The notes under the pieces: model-generated
The model's input: the letters and a program-made list of their open reading frames with translations, nothing else
What the model was told of the DNA's origin: nothing
Databases searched by the model: none
Translations under genes and position numbers: made by a program
Source: JAIXWP01 sp044371755
GTDB lineage: Bacteria > Bacteroidota > Bacteroidia > Flavobacteriales_D > Sanyastnellaceae
NCBI GenBank assembly: GCA_044371755.1
Contig: JBILSZ010000068.1
Span: forward strand, 1 to 15,099
Length of the DNA: 15,099 bases
Direction: 5' to 3'
In this document: piece after piece, positions 15,037 to 15,099 of the stretch
How the letters are laid out: each line of letters opens with the position of its first letter
How positions within the stretch are numbered: the stretch's first letter is position 1

Positions 15037-15099
15037 TTGCGAATTACTCATTGCGAATTACTCATTGCGAATTGATCATTGCGAATTGATCATTGCGAA
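15037..15099. repeat. Array of 14-bp repeats, cut by the window edge
   Basis: Two copies of TTGCGAATTACTCA (15037–15050, 15051–15064) are followed by two copies of TTGCGAATTGATCA (15065–15078, 15079–15092) and a partial TTGCGAA at the end of the window. The variants differ at two positions (AC versus GA). GAATT and TGATCA give each unit small palindromes. Total length is unknown. Confidence 0.95.

Noticed and set aside
12923..15099. CRISPR array
   Set aside because: The repeats are 8 or 14 bp and directly adjacent, with no spacers and no cas genes in the window.

Overview
The window most likely comes from a Bacteroidota chromosome, in or near the Flavobacteriales. This rests on recognisable families: a DUF2911 protein, one cargo protein with a type B (gliding-motility-associated) C-terminal sorting domain and one with a type A sorting domain of the type IX secretion system (T9SS), a separate FeoA–FeoB pair followed by a tiny Cys-containing Feo-associated membrane protein, and one good TAnnTTTG promoter box. 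No database search was possible, so family names are recognition from motifs and layout.

Layout. (a) 1–304: a strong leftward rho-independent terminator, what looks like the severed 3' end of a leftward gene, and short repeats. (b) 305–1144, leftward: secreted DUF2911/TPR protein. (c) 1266–3392, rightward: large secreted multi-domain protein with a type B sorting domain. (d) 3469–9514, rightward: promoter box, then a 1287-residue secreted vanadium-haloperoxidase/PAP2-type enzyme with five Ig-like repeats and a type A sorting domain, a membrane protein that is an internal duplication of a DoxX-like four-helix unit, and an unrecognised secreted protein with an Ig-like domain. These three are 6 nt apart and then overlapping, so they look like one transcription unit. 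(e) 9588–12891, rightward: feoA, feoB, a 38-residue Cys-containing membrane peptide, an AlbA_2/winged-helix protein and a small membrane protein, with gaps of at most about 20 nt and two ATGA overlaps: a ferrous-iron uptake operon with two extra genes at its tail. (f) 12892–13313: no convincing gene, but an array of ten 8-bp repeats and then a region that folds on paper into a compact three-way junction with a possible pseudoknot. (g) 13314–14801, leftward: Fic protein with an AbiEi-like winged-helix N-terminus and a built-in inhibitory motif. (h) 14802–15099: its upstream region with a perfect 16-bp palindrome, a mosaic 8-bp repeat array, and a 14-bp repeat array that runs off the window.

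The two most interesting points are the possible undescribed structured RNA at about 13033–13242 and the self-contained Fic regulator/toxin unit with its palindromic upstream site. Both lie in a stretch bounded by two unrelated arrays that share an 8-bp period, which looks like a variable accessory cassette. The haloperoxidase–DoxX-duplication–Ig-protein unit is a second candidate for a little-described functional association.
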